Of a DNA stretch of 46,585 bases, positions 1-8,616 are shown piece by piece. The stretch's first letter is position 1; the number at the start of each line of letters is the position of its first letter. Below the pieces are notes generated by a model. The model made no database searches, had not been told where the DNA came from, and saw nothing but the letters and a program-made list of their open reading frames with translations. The stretch comes from Brevundimonas sp. GTDB taxonomy: Bacteria > Pseudomonadota > Alphaproteobacteria > Caulobacterales > Caulobacteraceae. The stretch spans positions 1 through 46,585 of the forward strand of contig NZ_QFNM01000033.1 in NCBI RefSeq assembly GCF_003248455.1. Direction: 5' to 3'. A program made the position numbers and the translations under genes.

Positions 1-35
1 ACCCTTCGTCGAAACGGTACTTACAAACTCACACT

Positions 36-51
36 CCGGGCGAAGGCCCGG
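36..51 (-). terminator. GC-rich hairpin downstream of the J-domain gene
   Basis: A perfect 6-bp stem (CCGGGC / GCCCGG) with a GAAG loop lies about 50 bases past the stop of the leftward J-domain gene. The following bases in that direction are only moderately T-rich, so intrinsic termination is possible but weak. Bases 1-35 hold nothing I recognise. Confidence 0.3.
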
Positions 52-100
52 CGCTCCGCCCAGCCCTCCATCCCACTTCGCAGCGAAAGCGCGAGGGCGA

Positions 101-529
101 TCAGCCGTGTCCGGTCTTTCTCAACAGCCGATCCCGCGCGGCGTTTACGCGACGCGCCAGGCCTTCGGTGCCGCCTTGGTCGGGGTGGGCGCGCGCCATC
201 GCGCGTTTCCACGCTGCGCGGACCTCGGCTTCGTCGGCGCCCGGCCGGACGCCCAGAACGGCGCGCGCGTCGGCCTCGCTGATCGGTTCGGACCGGATCA
301 CGGCCCGGCTTCGCGACGCCCAGGCCAGATAGAGGCCGGCGCCGGCCAGACCCGCCGCCGCCAGCCACGCCCCGCGAAACGCCGCCAGCGCCCCGCCGGC
401 CAGCAGCACCGACCCCAGCAGGGTCGCGCTGACCCGCCAATGGGCCCGCCCGCGCCGCTCGGTCTGGCGCCCCAGCCGCACCAGCGCCCAGACGGCGATC
501 GCCGCCAGGACCAGCCAGATCAGGCTCAT
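101..529 (-). CDS. Small membrane-anchored J-domain (DnaJ-like) protein
   Basis: The 142-residue product has two N-terminal hydrophobic segments (about 3-19 and 36-70) and a C-terminal J-domain (about 83-140) with the diagnostic HPD tripeptide at 115-117 inside the helix II/III turn. J-domains stimulate the ATPase of Hsp70 (DnaK). With no Gly/Phe or zinc-finger region, this is a type III, membrane-tethered co-chaperone facing the cytoplasm. The ATG lies 7 bases after the mipZ stop on the same strand, so the two are probably co-transcribed. The DnaK partner is inferred from the family; a specific client is unknown. Confidence 0.85.
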   Translation of the reverse strand: MSLIWLVLAAIAVWALVRLGRQTERRGRAHWRVSATLLGSVLLAGGALAAFRGAWLAAAGLAGAGLYLAWASRSRAVIRSEPISEADARAVLGVRPGADEAEVRAAWKRAMARAHPDQGGTEGLARRVNAARDRLLRKTGHG

Positions 530-536
530 GAAGGCG

Positions 537-1373
537 TCAGGCCGCCACGTCCAAAGGGCTCAGCACCTGCTCCAGCCCCATGGCCATCATCAGATTGCGC
601 ATCTCCTGGCGCGCTGCGACATGGGCCAGGGACACCGCCACCGGCCGCACCTCGTTGGACAGGTCCGCCACCGTCAGGCCGAACGGGAACAGTTCGCGAT
701 AGATGACCCGGTCGCGCAGCCCCGGCCCGACGCGGAAGCCGACGCGCTTGGCCAGTTTGGTCATCCGCTCCTCCAGGCGCTTGCGGTTGCGCGCCTCGGC
801 CACGGCCAGGCGGTTGGTCACGACCAGCCAGTCGATCGTGGCGTGACGGCCCTGGGCGATGGCCCGCTGCTTGCGCGCCTCCCACACGCTTTCGGAATAG
901 ATGGAGGGCTTCAGCAGCTCCAGCGACACGGGATCGACCTCGCCCAGCAGGTCGAAATCGACGAAGCTGTCGTTCATCGGCGTGACGATCTGGTCGGCGC
1001 GGGCGTGGGCGGCGCTGGACACCGCCGTATCGCCGCCGGGCGTGTCGATCAGGATCGCGTCGACGCCGGCGGCGACCGCCTCGTCGAAGGCGCGTTCGAA
1101 GGTCGCGATCTGTTCGGCGACGTCCGCCTTGGCCAGGGCCTTGCCGTCGCCCATGTCGGGCGTGAAGGGCTGGGGCAGGACTTGCCCGTTCGCAGCCAGC
1201 CAGGCGGCGCGGTTCTGGAAGAAGCGCTGCATCGACCGCTGGCGCAGGTCCAGGTCGATGATCGCCACCGACCGGCCCGCGTGCAGCAGGCCGGTGACGA
1301 TGTGGATGGCCAGGGTGGACTTGCCCGCCCCGCCCTTTTCGTTGCCGAGAACGATCACATGCGGCTGCGTCAT
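537..1373 (-). CDS. mipZ: Cell-division-site positioning ATPase MipZ (ParA/MinD superfamily)
   Basis: The 278-residue product opens with a deviant Walker A motif (GNEKGGAGKST, residues 10-20) having the signature lysine of ParA/MinD proteins, then IDLDLRQRS (about 39-47) and a Walker B region ending IDTPGG (109-114). Length and motifs match Caulobacter MipZ, which binds ParB near the poles, forms a gradient over the nucleoid and blocks FtsZ polymerisation so that division occurs at midcell. The neighbouring panC and the absence of an adjacent parB fit MipZ rather than ParA. Transcribed leftward with the J-domain gene. Confidence 0.92.
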   Translation of the reverse strand: MTQPHVIVLGNEKGGAGKSTLAIHIVTGLLHAGRSVAIIDLDLRQRSMQRFFQNRAAWLAANGQVLPQPFTPDMGDGKALAKADVAEQIATFERAFDEAVAAGVDAILIDTPGGDTAVSSAAHARADQIVTPMNDSFVDFDLLGEVDPVSLELLKPSIYSESVWEARKQRAIAQGRHATIDWLVVTNRLAVAEARNRKRLEERMTKLAKRVGFRVGPGLRDRVIYRELFPFGLTVADLSNEVRPVAVSLAHVAARQEMRNLMMAMGLEQVLSPLDVAA

Positions 1374-1499
1374 TCGAGGGAATCCTCTGTGCCGACCGGC
1401 GCGACTCAGGCGCGGTCCAGTAGGGCCAGAGTCGGACGCCCCGCGCCAAACGTCAACGGAACCTTAACGCAGATCTGTGGACGGCCGGCGGGGGCGCGA

Positions 1500-2168
1500 T
1501 CAGCCGTTGCGGGCGCACCAGTCCTCGGCCACGGACGCCGCGCGGCACAGGGCGGCGGCGGCGTCGGGCGAGACGGGCCCGGCCTTCAGCCGCGTCAGGG
1601 TCCGCCCCTGGACCTGGACCGACTCGTAAACCGGCGTCAGGGCGGCCAGGTCGGCGGACGCCTTCAGCCGGCCCCAGGCCTGGCGCGCCGCCTCCGCGCT
1701 GGAATAGGCGCCCAGCTGGATCGTGCGACCCGATTGCGGGCGACGAAGACCGACATCGGGCGGCGCCGGCGCGAGCGTTTCGCGGGCCAGGGCGGGCGCG
1801 GCGGCCCGGACCGCCGGCTGGGCCGTGCGGATCACCGCGTCGCGCAATCCGGCGTCGTCTGCGACCCGGCGCACGCCCGCCCGATCGTCGCGCGCATCCC
1901 ACATGGCGTGGGGATCCATCACGGCGACCTTCATGGCGCTGAACCTGGCGGGACGAAGGCCGCTCGCCTCAGCGGGGGAAGAATGGCCCCGATCCGTCGC
2001 TTCGGGCGTCAGCGGAACCTCGATGGCCGCCACCTGGTCGGCCATGGCTTCGAACCGATGCGGATCGCCATTCGCGCCCCCGCACCCCGACAGGGCGGCG
2101 GCGATGGCCAAGGCCCCGAGCAGGGCCGGGACGATCGGAACTGGACGGGTCGCTTCTGCGGGCGTCAT
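1500..2168 (-). CDS. SPOR-domain lipoprotein
   Basis: The 222-residue product has an N-terminal hydrophobic segment ending in a lipobox (LSGC), so it should be an exported, lipid-anchored protein. The C-terminal ~75 residues (starting IQLGAYSSAEAARQAW) are a SPOR domain, the fold that binds septal peptidoglycan stripped of stem peptides. The middle is Ala/Pro-rich linker. An ATG at 2168 is chosen over a GTG two codons upstream. It lies beside mipZ and is divergent from panC; a role at the division septum is inferred from the domain and neighbour. Confidence 0.8.
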   Translation of the reverse strand: MTPAEATRPVPIVPALLGALAIAAALSGCGGANGDPHRFEAMADQVAAIEVPLTPEATDRGHSSPAEASGLRPARFSAMKVAVMDPHAMWDARDDRAGVRRVADDAGLRDAVIRTAQPAVRAAAPALARETLAPAPPDVGLRRPQSGRTIQLGAYSSAEAARQAWGRLKASADLAALTPVYESVQVQGRTLTRLKAGPVSPDAAAALCRAASVAEDWCARNG

Positions 2169-2243
2169 AAGCACGACCCTAGCGCCCAGACTTTGAGGTC
2201 TGGTGCATCAACAGGCTTAAGCGAAAAGGTTAATCGCTTCATC

Positions 2244-3125
2244 ATGACGAACGTCGTCCCCTCGCCTTCTCCTCTCGCCGTCGTCCGCACCGTCGCCGAT
2301 CTGCGCGCGACCGTGCGGGACTGGAAACGACAAGGCCTCAGCGTAGGCATGGTTCCGACCATGGGCGCCCTGCACGAGGGGCACCTGACCCTGGTGCGCG
2401 AGGCGGCCCGCCGCGCCGACCGCGTCGTGGCCTCCAACTTCGTCAATCCGACCCAGTTCGCCGCCCATGAGGATCTGGACAAATATCCCCGCCAGCAAGA
2501 GCAGGACGCCCGCCTTCTGGCCGGCGCGGGCTGTCACCTGATGTTCGCCCCGTCGGCGCAGGAGATGTACCCGGCAGGCTTCGCCACAAGCATCGCCGTG
2601 GCCGGCCCGGCCCTGGGCCTGGAAGGCGATTTCCGGCCTCAGATGTTCGGCGGGGTGGCGCTGGTCGTGACCAAGCTGTTCAACCAGGTCCAGCCCGACA
2701 TCGCCGTCTTCGGCGAAAAGGACTACCAGCAGCTGATGGTCATCCGCCGTTTCGTGCGGGATCTGGACCTGCCGATCCAGATCGTCGGCGCCCCGACCGA
2801 GCGGGACGCCCACGGCCTGGCCCTGTCCTCGCGCAACGCCTATCTGTCCGAGACCGAACTGGCGTCCGCGCGCCGGTTGAACGGCATTCTGGCCCAGGGC
2901 GGCGCCGAGGCCGCGTCGGGCCGCCTCCTGCCGGACGTAGAGCGCGAAGCCTACGCCGCCCTGCTGAAGGCCGGGTTCGAGCGAGTGGACTATGTCGCCA
3001 TCCGCCGCGCCGAGGATCTTGGCGTCTTCCGCAACGACCTCGTGGACGCCCCGGCGCGCATCCTGGCCGCCGCCTGGCTCGGCACGACCCGGTTGATCGA
3101 CAATATGGCGGTGCGTGGCAAGTAG
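2244..3125 (+). CDS. panC: Pantothenate synthetase (pantoate--beta-alanine ligase)
   Basis: PanC condenses pantoate with beta-alanine using ATP (AMP released) in coenzyme A synthesis, in the cytoplasm. The 293-residue product shows the nucleotidyltransferase HIGH-type motif HEGH (44-47) within MVPTMGALHEGH, FGEKDYQQ (156-163) and the KMSKS-equivalent LSSRN (194-198). The ATG at 2244 matches the family N-terminus; the open frame runs on upstream only because antisense frames in this GC-rich DNA are open. Divergent from the SPOR gene, convergent with the S41 peptidase gene. Confidence 0.95.
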   Translation: MTNVVPSPSPLAVVRTVADLRATVRDWKRQGLSVGMVPTMGALHEGHLTLVREAARRADRVVASNFVNPTQFAAHEDLDKYPRQQEQDARLLAGAGCHLMFAPSAQEMYPAGFATSIAVAGPALGLEGDFRPQMFGGVALVVTKLFNQVQPDIAVFGEKDYQQLMVIRRFVRDLDLPIQIVGAPTERDAHGLALSSRNAYLSETELASARRLNGILAQGGAEAASGRLLPDVEREAYAALLKAGFERVDYVAIRRAEDLGVFRNDLVDAPARILAAAWLGTTRLIDNMAVRGK

Positions 3126-3153
3126 GCCCCACAGCTTTGGTAGTTCCACTTGG

Positions 3154-4485
3154 CTAGTGCGCGACCGAATCCGCCACAAGGCGTTCGGCGCCCCGGCGGA
3201 TGTCCGCGCCGTAGATCGCCTCCGGCGGTGCTCCGGGCTCCGGCGCGGGGGTCGTGATCGTGGGTGGGATTCCCAGTCCTTCGTACACATGACCGTCCGC
3301 GAGGGTGTAAACCTCGTTGGACAGGCCCAGTCGCCATCCGTTCGGCAGCGTTCGGCTTAGGACGTCGGAATGGGCGCCCTGCGTCGGCTGCCCCATCACG
3401 ATCGCCTGGGGCAGGACCCGGAGGCGCATCACAAGGGCCTCGGCGGCGCTGGTCGTCCGCTCTCCCGTCAGCACGACGACCGGCCCGGCGAACTTGCGAC
3501 AGCCGCCGGGCTCCACATAGGTCTCGAACGCCGGGCCGAGGTGGTCGCCGTCCCATCCAGCGCGGGTGTAGGCTAGGCGTTTCCGGTCCGCGAAGCAGCC
3601 GGCGATCAGGGCCGAGATCGACTCCGAACCGCCCGGATTGAACCTCAGATCGAGGATCAGGCCCGGCGCGTGCTCGAACCTGGCGAAGGCGACATCCAGC
3701 GCGGCGCGAGCTGCGGCGACGTCCTCTTCGGATGTGGTGTTTCCCGGCCAACCGACCGGGCCGTTCGAGAAGCCGCCCATGGTCATGACGGCGAGGTAGG
3801 CTACGCCTTCCCGGGTGGTCCCATAGGCCAGACGGTCGTGAGCGTCGAGGGTGACTTGGCCGCCCAGAGGGCCGTCCGACCGGGCGAGATACTCGATCAA
3901 TCCCTTCTGGATTTCCGGCATGCTGGAACCCGAACTGTTCCTGCGGACCTGAAATCGTCGCTCGCCATCGACCAGCCGGATATGGGCGTCCTGGAACCGG
4001 CCCAGGATTTCGGTGAGCACCGGCCAAAGGTCCGCATCGCGCGGAAGGGCGGCGACACGCGGACGGTAGGCTTCGCGCACCGCTTTCCAGTCCACGCCGC
4101 GAAGGGCGAAGAAGGGATAGTTCTCGTTGAACGTCTCCCAGAAGACATCAAAGTTCCTCAGTGGATCGGCGGTCGGCGATTCCGGCGAAAGACAGGCCCC
4201 AGGCAGGGCCGCGCGCCGCTCGAAGCCGATCCGGGCGGTATCTCCAGCCAGGACGAACCTTCCATTCGCCCCTTTCTCGATCACGCCCAACTCCTCCAGC
4301 TTGGCCGCTTCGCCGCTCAAGGCGCAACTCGAGGAGGTCACATCGTATATCCGCACGCCGGCGTCGCCGACGTCCAGCACATAGCCGTAGCCCTGGCTGC
4401 GCCAGACCCCGGTCTGCGACGCCTTATCCAGGCCGAAAAATGGGTCGGCGACCAGGGCGGCGCCTGCCGCGAGCGCGAGGAACAT
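3154..4485 (-). CDS. S41 family (C-terminal processing type) peptidase
   Basis: The 443-residue product carries the S41 core: LDLRFNPGG (278-286) and the nucleophile region TTSAAEA with Ser346, followed by GQPTQG. Residues 1-16 form a short hydrophobic stretch that may be a signal or anchor, although there is no basic residue before it. The N-terminal ~110 residues resemble no domain I can name, and no clear PDZ domain is visible. Substrate unknown. A GGAGG sequence lies 12 bases before the ATG. Convergent with panC (28-base gap). Confidence 0.8.
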   Translation of the reverse strand: MFLALAAGAALVADPFFGLDKASQTGVWRSQGYGYVLDVGDAGVRIYDVTSSSCALSGEAAKLEELGVIEKGANGRFVLAGDTARIGFERRAALPGACLSPESPTADPLRNFDVFWETFNENYPFFALRGVDWKAVREAYRPRVAALPRDADLWPVLTEILGRFQDAHIRLVDGERRFQVRRNSSGSSMPEIQKGLIEYLARSDGPLGGQVTLDAHDRLAYGTTREGVAYLAVMTMGGFSNGPVGWPGNTTSEEDVAAARAALDVAFARFEHAPGLILDLRFNPGGSESISALIAGCFADRKRLAYTRAGWDGDHLGPAFETYVEPGGCRKFAGPVVVLTGERTTSAAEALVMRLRVLPQAIVMGQPTQGAHSDVLSRTLPNGWRLGLSNEVYTLADGHVYEGLGIPPTITTPAPEPGAPPEAIYGADIRRGAERLVADSVAH

Positions 4486-4618
4486 GGGCCGCTTCGCCTC
4501 CCTGGGACGACTTGGGCGAAGTAGGTCCGCTGGCGGCCTCGTGGCAAGTTAAAGCCCGGTAAGATTTGGCGGCGCGCGCGCCACAGCACCGCCAGCCCGG
4601 TGCGAGGCGGGATAACGC

Positions 4619-5377
4619 CTACCCGATCGCGCCGACGCAGCCCTCGGCCTCGCCCGGCGCCAGGTCGGCGTCGGTCAGGGCGATGGTCCAGCCGTGGTGG
4701 GTGTTCAGGCCCCAGCGGCGCGCCCCGCCCCCGTCCCCCGCGTCGCCGCCGGCCGTCACGACCACCCGGCGGCCTTTGGGCAAGGCCGGCGGGTCGATCT
4801 TGCCCACCGCCAGCGAGGTGGGCGTCTCGCCGCCGTAACCGTCGAACACGCTGAGCATCGACCATTCGCGACGCAGGCCCATCCACCAGGCGTCCTCGGT
4901 GTTTATGGCCAGAACCGCGATCCCGTGGCCCTCGGCCGCGAAAGCCAAGGCCTTCTGGGGATCGCGCACCATCCTGATGTCCGCCGCCGCGCCAAACCGC
5001 AGGCGCGCCCCGTCGAAGGCCCGCGTCGGCTCGATGGGGGCCCAGACCTGGACCTGCAGCCGCCCCTGGCGCGCCAGGCCCCAACCGACGATCTCGCGCC
5101 ACAGATGTTCGACCGCCTCGGCGTTCTCGGGCTGGCATTTGGACAGCATACGCGCCAGCACCGCCTGTTCGCGGTCGGGACGCAGCTTGGTGTGCGGCCC
5201 CGTCGGCGCGTCCTTGGCGCGGCCCACAGTGGCGGCGACCGCCAGCCGCTTTTCGAACAAGGCCAGGATCTGATCGTCGATCCCGTCGATCTCGGCGCGC
5301 AGAGCGGCCAGCGCCTGCTGTTCTGGGGTCAGGTCGGCCACGTCAGGCCAGACTCGCTGAAGATTGGAAACGGACAT
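4619..5377 (-). CDS. Chorismate mutase (AroQ type) with C-terminal extension
   Basis: Residues ~22-100 form a three-helix AroQ chorismate mutase (ALRAEIDGIDDQILALFEKR start, then the LRPDRE...L and HLWREIVGWGL helices), converting chorismate to prephenate. A ~150-residue C-terminal part follows; comparable extensions occur in alphaproteobacterial chorismate mutases, and its function is not evident. It lies downstream of pheA and class II DAHP synthase on the same strand, giving the entry and branch steps of phenylalanine synthesis. A 282-base gap separates it from pheA, so it may have its own promoter. Confidence 0.88.
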   Translation of the reverse strand: MSVSNLQRVWPDVADLTPEQQALAALRAEIDGIDDQILALFEKRLAVAATVGRAKDAPTGPHTKLRPDREQAVLARMLSKCQPENAEAVEHLWREIVGWGLARQGRLQVQVWAPIEPTRAFDGARLRFGAAADIRMVRDPQKALAFAAEGHGIAVLAINTEDAWWMGLRREWSMLSVFDGYGGETPTSLAVGKIDPPALPKGRRVVVTAGGDAGDGGGARRWGLNTHHGWTIALTDADLAPGEAEGCVGAIG

Positions 5378-5606
5378 GGAATAGGGCTTTCGGCATTCTG
5401 AATTTCAATAGGTGCGTGGGCGAACCGCCGCTCTGGACCAGAGCGGTCGCCGGCGAAGCAGTCAGGGACGAAGTGCGCCCGACGCCTCAGCCGGCGTATC
5501 GAAAGCCGTAAAAGCCGCAGCCGAAATAGAGGCCGGACACCGCGCGCGAACGGTCGAAGGAAACAGAGAGGGCGCGCTGGCGGGACATGGTCCGTATCCG
5601 GTTATG

Positions 5607-5625
5607 CGGATCGTCGTACGATCCG
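5607..5625. promoter_or_regulatory. Perfect 8+8 palindrome between pheA and the chorismate mutase gene
   Basis: CGGATCGT and ACGATCCG flank a CGT spacer, forming an exact 19-bp dyad about 35 bases after the pheA stop and 230 bases before the chorismate mutase start. There is no T-tract, so it is more like an operator or a processing stem than a terminator. The rest of 5378-5659 shows no convincing gene and no remnant of an ACT domain. Confidence 0.4.
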
Positions 5626-5659
5626 TGCGCCATCTAAGACACGCAAAGACCGTGCGCCG

Positions 5660-6244
5660 TCAACCCAAAGAAGCGCTCAACAGGACGAAGCGCGTGCGAT
5701 TATCGCTCGAATCCTGCAAATCGTTGCGCAGGATCGACAGGCCGTAGGCCTCGGCCGCCCCCGCCGCGGCGATGGCGGCGCGGGTGGGATCGCCGGCCAG
5801 GGCTACATCGCGCGCGGCCCCGGCGGTGTCGAAATGCTCGACGACCTTCAGATGCAGGGACTTCAACGTCCGTTCGCACTGGGCCAGGGCGATGGGGTGG
5901 CTTTCCACGGTTCGGATGTCGGACAGGCGCGCGCCGGGCACCCCCATCAGCGCGTGACGGATCGGCCGCCACACCTCGGCGACGGGTTCGAGGTCCAGCG
6001 CCTGCACCAAGGTCGCAGCGGGCTCGACCACGCCGATGGTCGAGTTCTCGACCGGAATCAGGGCGCAGCCGCAGTCGCCGGACTTCAGCGCCTCCAACGC
6101 GCCTTCAAAGGTTTCGAACGCCACCGCCTCGTCCCACGGCCGCAGCGCTAGACAGGCCTCGTGGCTGAAGGCCCCTGGCGCGCCCTGATAGGCGACCCGG
6201 CCGGGCTTTTCGTCTTGTTGCGCAGGCGTATCCATGTCCGTCAC
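5660..6244 (-). CDS. pheA: Prephenate dehydratase, catalytic domain only (no ACT domain)
   Basis: The enzyme converts prephenate to phenylpyruvate. The 194-residue product begins with GAPGAFSHEA (21-30), has PVENS (64-68) and ends shortly after the catalytic TRF motif (184-186, in DNRTRF). Typical bacterial PheA proteins of about 280 residues continue into an ACT domain that binds phenylalanine for feedback inhibition. Here the frame stops eight residues after the motif, and the DNA beyond encodes no recognisable ACT. The catalytic domain looks intact, so this is probably a feedback-insensitive dehydratase and not a pseudogene. Confidence 0.88.
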   Translation of the reverse strand: MTDMDTPAQQDEKPGRVAYQGAPGAFSHEACLALRPWDEAVAFETFEGALEALKSGDCGCALIPVENSTIGVVEPAATLVQALDLEPVAEVWRPIRHALMGVPGARLSDIRTVESHPIALAQCERTLKSLHLKVVEHFDTAGAARDVALAGDPTRAAIAAAGAAEAYGLSILRNDLQDSSDNRTRFVLLSASLG

Positions 6245-6405
6245 TTCCGAGGGACCGCCCCGAAAGCCCTTTTCGTCGTTGGCGGCCGATCAGACGGCGC
6301 GTCCTTGTCCGCGCCGTGACCGCATCCGGTCGTATCTGCGGCGGCGCCTGCGGACCGGGCGAAGGCGAAGGCGGCCGCCGAACGGCCAGCCCGCCTTTTG
6401 CGCGA

Positions 6406-7776
6406 TCAGGCGGCTTTCGACCGGCCGACGCGACCGGACTTCAGCCGTTCGGCGACCAGAAAGGCCAGTTCCAGCGCCTGGTCGGCGTTCAGGCGCGGAT
6501 CGCAATGGGTGTGATAGCGGTTGGACAGGTCGTCCTCCGTCACCGCCTGGGCGCCGCCCAGACATTCGGTGACGTTCTGGCCGGTCATCTCCAGATGGAC
6601 GCCGCCGGGGTGGACGCCTTCCGCCTCCGCCACGTCGATGAAGGTCCGCACCTCGCCCAGGATCCGGTCGAACGGCCGGGTCTTGTAGCCGTTGCCGGCC
6701 TTCAGGGTGTTGCCGTGCATCGGGTCGATGGACCAGATCACCTTGCGGCCCGAGGCCTTCACCTCGCGCATCAGCTTGGGCAGGCGCTCGCCGACCTTGT
6801 CGTGGCCGAAGCGGCCGATCAGCGTCAGACGGCCCGAAACATTGTCCGGGTTCAGCGCGTCGATCAGCGGCAGCAGGTCGTCGGCCGTCATCGTCGGCCC
6901 GCACTTCACGCCGATGGGGTTCTTGATCCCCTTCATGAACTCGACGTGGGCGCCGTCCAGCTGACGCGTGCGTTCGCCGATCCACAGCATGTGGGCCGAG
7001 GTGTCGAACCATTCGCCGGAACCGCCGTCCAGCCGCGTCAGCGCGCTCTCCACGTTCAGCAGCAGCGCCTCGTGGCTGGTGAAGACCTCGACCCGGCTCA
7101 GGTCGGGATGGGTCTCGGGCGTGACGCCGACCGCCTCCATGAAGGCCAGGGCCTCGGTGATCTTGTCGGCCAGTTCACGATACTGGGCCCCCGCCGCATT
7201 GTCGCCCGCGAACCCCAGGGTCCACCGATGGATGTTGTACAGGTCGGCGTATCCGCCCCCGGCGAAGGCCCGCAACAGGTTCAGCGTCGAGGCCGATTGG
7301 TTGTAGGCGCGGATCAGGCGCTGCGGATCGGGCGCGCGCTCCTCGGGCGTGAACCCCATGCCGTTGATGATGTCGCCGCGATAGCTGGGCAGTTCGACCC
7401 CGTCGATCTCCTCCAGCGGCGACGAGCGCGGCTTGGCGAACTGGCCGGCGATCCGACCGACCTTCACCACCGGCTTCCTGCCCGCGAAGGTCAGGACCAC
7501 CGCCATCTGCAGGATCAGTCGGAAGGTGTCGCGGATATTGTCGGTCGAAAACTCCTTGAAGCTTTCGGCGCAATCGCCGCCCTGGAGCAGGAAGGCCTCG
7601 CCCTGCTCCACCTGCGCCAGTTTCGACGTCAGACGGCGCGCCTCGCCCGCGAAGACGAGCGGCGGCAGGGCGCGCAGCTCGTCCTCGACTACGGCCAGGG
7701 CCTTGGGATCGGGATAGTCCGCCGGCATGTGCAGGGCGGTCTTGGTTCTCCAGCTTTCGGGGGTCCAGCGTGTCAT
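6406..7776 (-). CDS. aroG: Class II 3-deoxy-7-phosphoheptulonate (DAHP) synthase
   Basis: This enzyme condenses phosphoenolpyruvate and erythrose 4-phosphate in the first step of the shikimate pathway. The 456-residue product matches the class II (plant/Mycobacterium-type) family: WTPESWR start, LLQGGDCAESF (63-73, with the metal-binding Cys), VKCGPTM, WSIDPMHGNT and HLEMTGQNVTEC. It is unrelated in sequence to E. coli-type AroF/G/H. The gene heads a leftward set with pheA and chorismate mutase; the 160-base gap to pheA could hold a further promoter. Confidence 0.95.
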   Translation of the reverse strand: MTRWTPESWRTKTALHMPADYPDPKALAVVEDELRALPPLVFAGEARRLTSKLAQVEQGEAFLLQGGDCAESFKEFSTDNIRDTFRLILQMAVVLTFAGRKPVVKVGRIAGQFAKPRSSPLEEIDGVELPSYRGDIINGMGFTPEERAPDPQRLIRAYNQSASTLNLLRAFAGGGYADLYNIHRWTLGFAGDNAAGAQYRELADKITEALAFMEAVGVTPETHPDLSRVEVFTSHEALLLNVESALTRLDGGSGEWFDTSAHMLWIGERTRQLDGAHVEFMKGIKNPIGVKCGPTMTADDLLPLIDALNPDNVSGRLTLIGRFGHDKVGERLPKLMREVKASGRKVIWSIDPMHGNTLKAGNGYKTRPFDRILGEVRTFIDVAEAEGVHPGGVHLEMTGQNVTECLGGAQAVTEDDLSNRYHTHCDPRLNADQALELAFLVAERLKSGRVGRSKAA

Positions 7777-7841
7777 TGCGCCAGAATAGGGCTTTCGGCC
7801 CTGTCGAACAATGAAAAGACGGGCGGCTGCCGGGCCTCGGC

Positions 7842-7982
7842 TCAGTCTTTGTCCGACTGCGCCTTCTGGGTAGCAGCCTCGGTCTTGCGCTCGGCCTTGG
7901 CCGCCGCCTTTTCGGCCGCCTTCGCCGCCGCCGCGCGCTCACGCTCCTGACGCTCGAAACTATAGTTGGGTTTGCGGGCCAT
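7842..7982 (-). CDS. Small Lys/Ala-rich conserved protein
   Basis: The 46-residue product starts MARKPNYSFERQERERAAAA and continues as an Ala/Lys/Glu-rich helix. Short proteins with the KPNYSFERQERER start recur in alphaproteobacteria, function unknown. The start at 7982 is preferred over a longer upstream extension because the conserved motif begins there. Strongly basic N-terminus, single predicted helix, no membrane segment. Confidence 0.7.
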   Translation of the reverse strand: MARKPNYSFERQERERAAAAKAAEKAAAKAERKTEAATQKAQSDKD

Positions 7983-8242
7983 CGGGCGTCCTCTCGTCAA
8001 AACTCGTCGCCGCAAGGTGGCGGCAGGGCGGGTCGGACGCAATGCGCCATATCCATTCCACGTCAGATCGCCCTCAAAGCAGGCGTTCCTGGCGGGTGAC
8101 GAACTTTGTCACGCGATCCAGTGCGATGAAAAGGCGAGCGAGAAACGTCATGCCTGGACAACGCACGACGGCGAAAGGTGTTCGCCGTTGCGAACCTTGG
8201 TCGCAGCCGTCGCGCCGCCCGACCGATTGAGCGCCATGCCGA

Positions 8243-8398
8243 TCACAAATCCTTGGCGGGACCATTCGGTTCGTCGGGCTCTCCATCGGCGTCCTTGTCG
8301 ACGAAGTGCGCCGGCTTTCGACCTTCGAACACGCCGGACAGCGCGAACAGAGCCCCGGCCAGAACAACCGCGCCGACAAACAGAATGATCAGGTTCAT
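8243..8398 (-). CDS. 51-residue single-span membrane protein
   Basis: The frame reads MNLIILFVGAVVLAGALFAL followed by a short soluble tail rich in Asp, Glu and Pro ending in AKDL. One N-terminal transmembrane helix (about 2-20) with an acidic tail is clear. An in-frame ATG five codons upstream is an alternative start. No family recognised. It lies between tRNA-Val and the Lys/Ala-rich protein gene. The coherent hydrophobic helix argues that it is real, although the length alone would not. Confidence 0.55.
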   Translation of the reverse strand: MNLIILFVGAVVLAGALFALSGVFEGRKPAHFVDKDADGEPDEPNGPAKDL

Positions 8399-8485
8399 GC
8401 GCGTAGAACGCATCGCGAAGCGCGAAGTTCAAGCCCGCAGCCGTCGACGACGGAGCCTCTGCTGTTCGGATAACGGCGGGAAGGA

Positions 8486-8560
8486 TGGTGGACGCGACAG
8501 GGATTGAACCTGTGACCCCCTCGGTGTGAACGAGGTGCTCTCCCGCTGAGCTACGCGTCC
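8486..8560 (-). tRNA. tRNA-Val(CAC)
   Basis: Full cloverleaf: acceptor GGACGCG pairs with CGCGTCC, A73, encoded CCA (8486-8488). Anticodon stem CCTCG/CGAGG with loop TTCACAC gives anticodon CAC, reading GUG. T-loop TTCAATC is canonical. Confidence 0.95.
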
Positions 8561-8616
8561 GTCTCTTGCGGAGGCGGCGACATAGCCCGGTCGCCGAGCC
8601 CGCGCAAGCGTCCGTT

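Noticed and set aside
2186..2203. Small hairpin CCAGAC/GTCTGG between the SPOR gene and panC
   Set aside because: Six base pairs without a T-tract; expected by chance in an intergenic region of this length.
2217..2233. TTAA...TTAA pair upstream of panC resembling a CtrA box
   Set aside because: The spacing is nine bases, whereas the CtrA consensus has seven; I cannot support a site.
528..3125. An 865-codon open frame on the + strand spanning mipZ, the SPOR gene and panC
   Set aside because: Only the last third (from 2244) is a recognisable protein, PanC. The upstream part is antisense to mipZ and the SPOR gene and is open only because of the high GC content.
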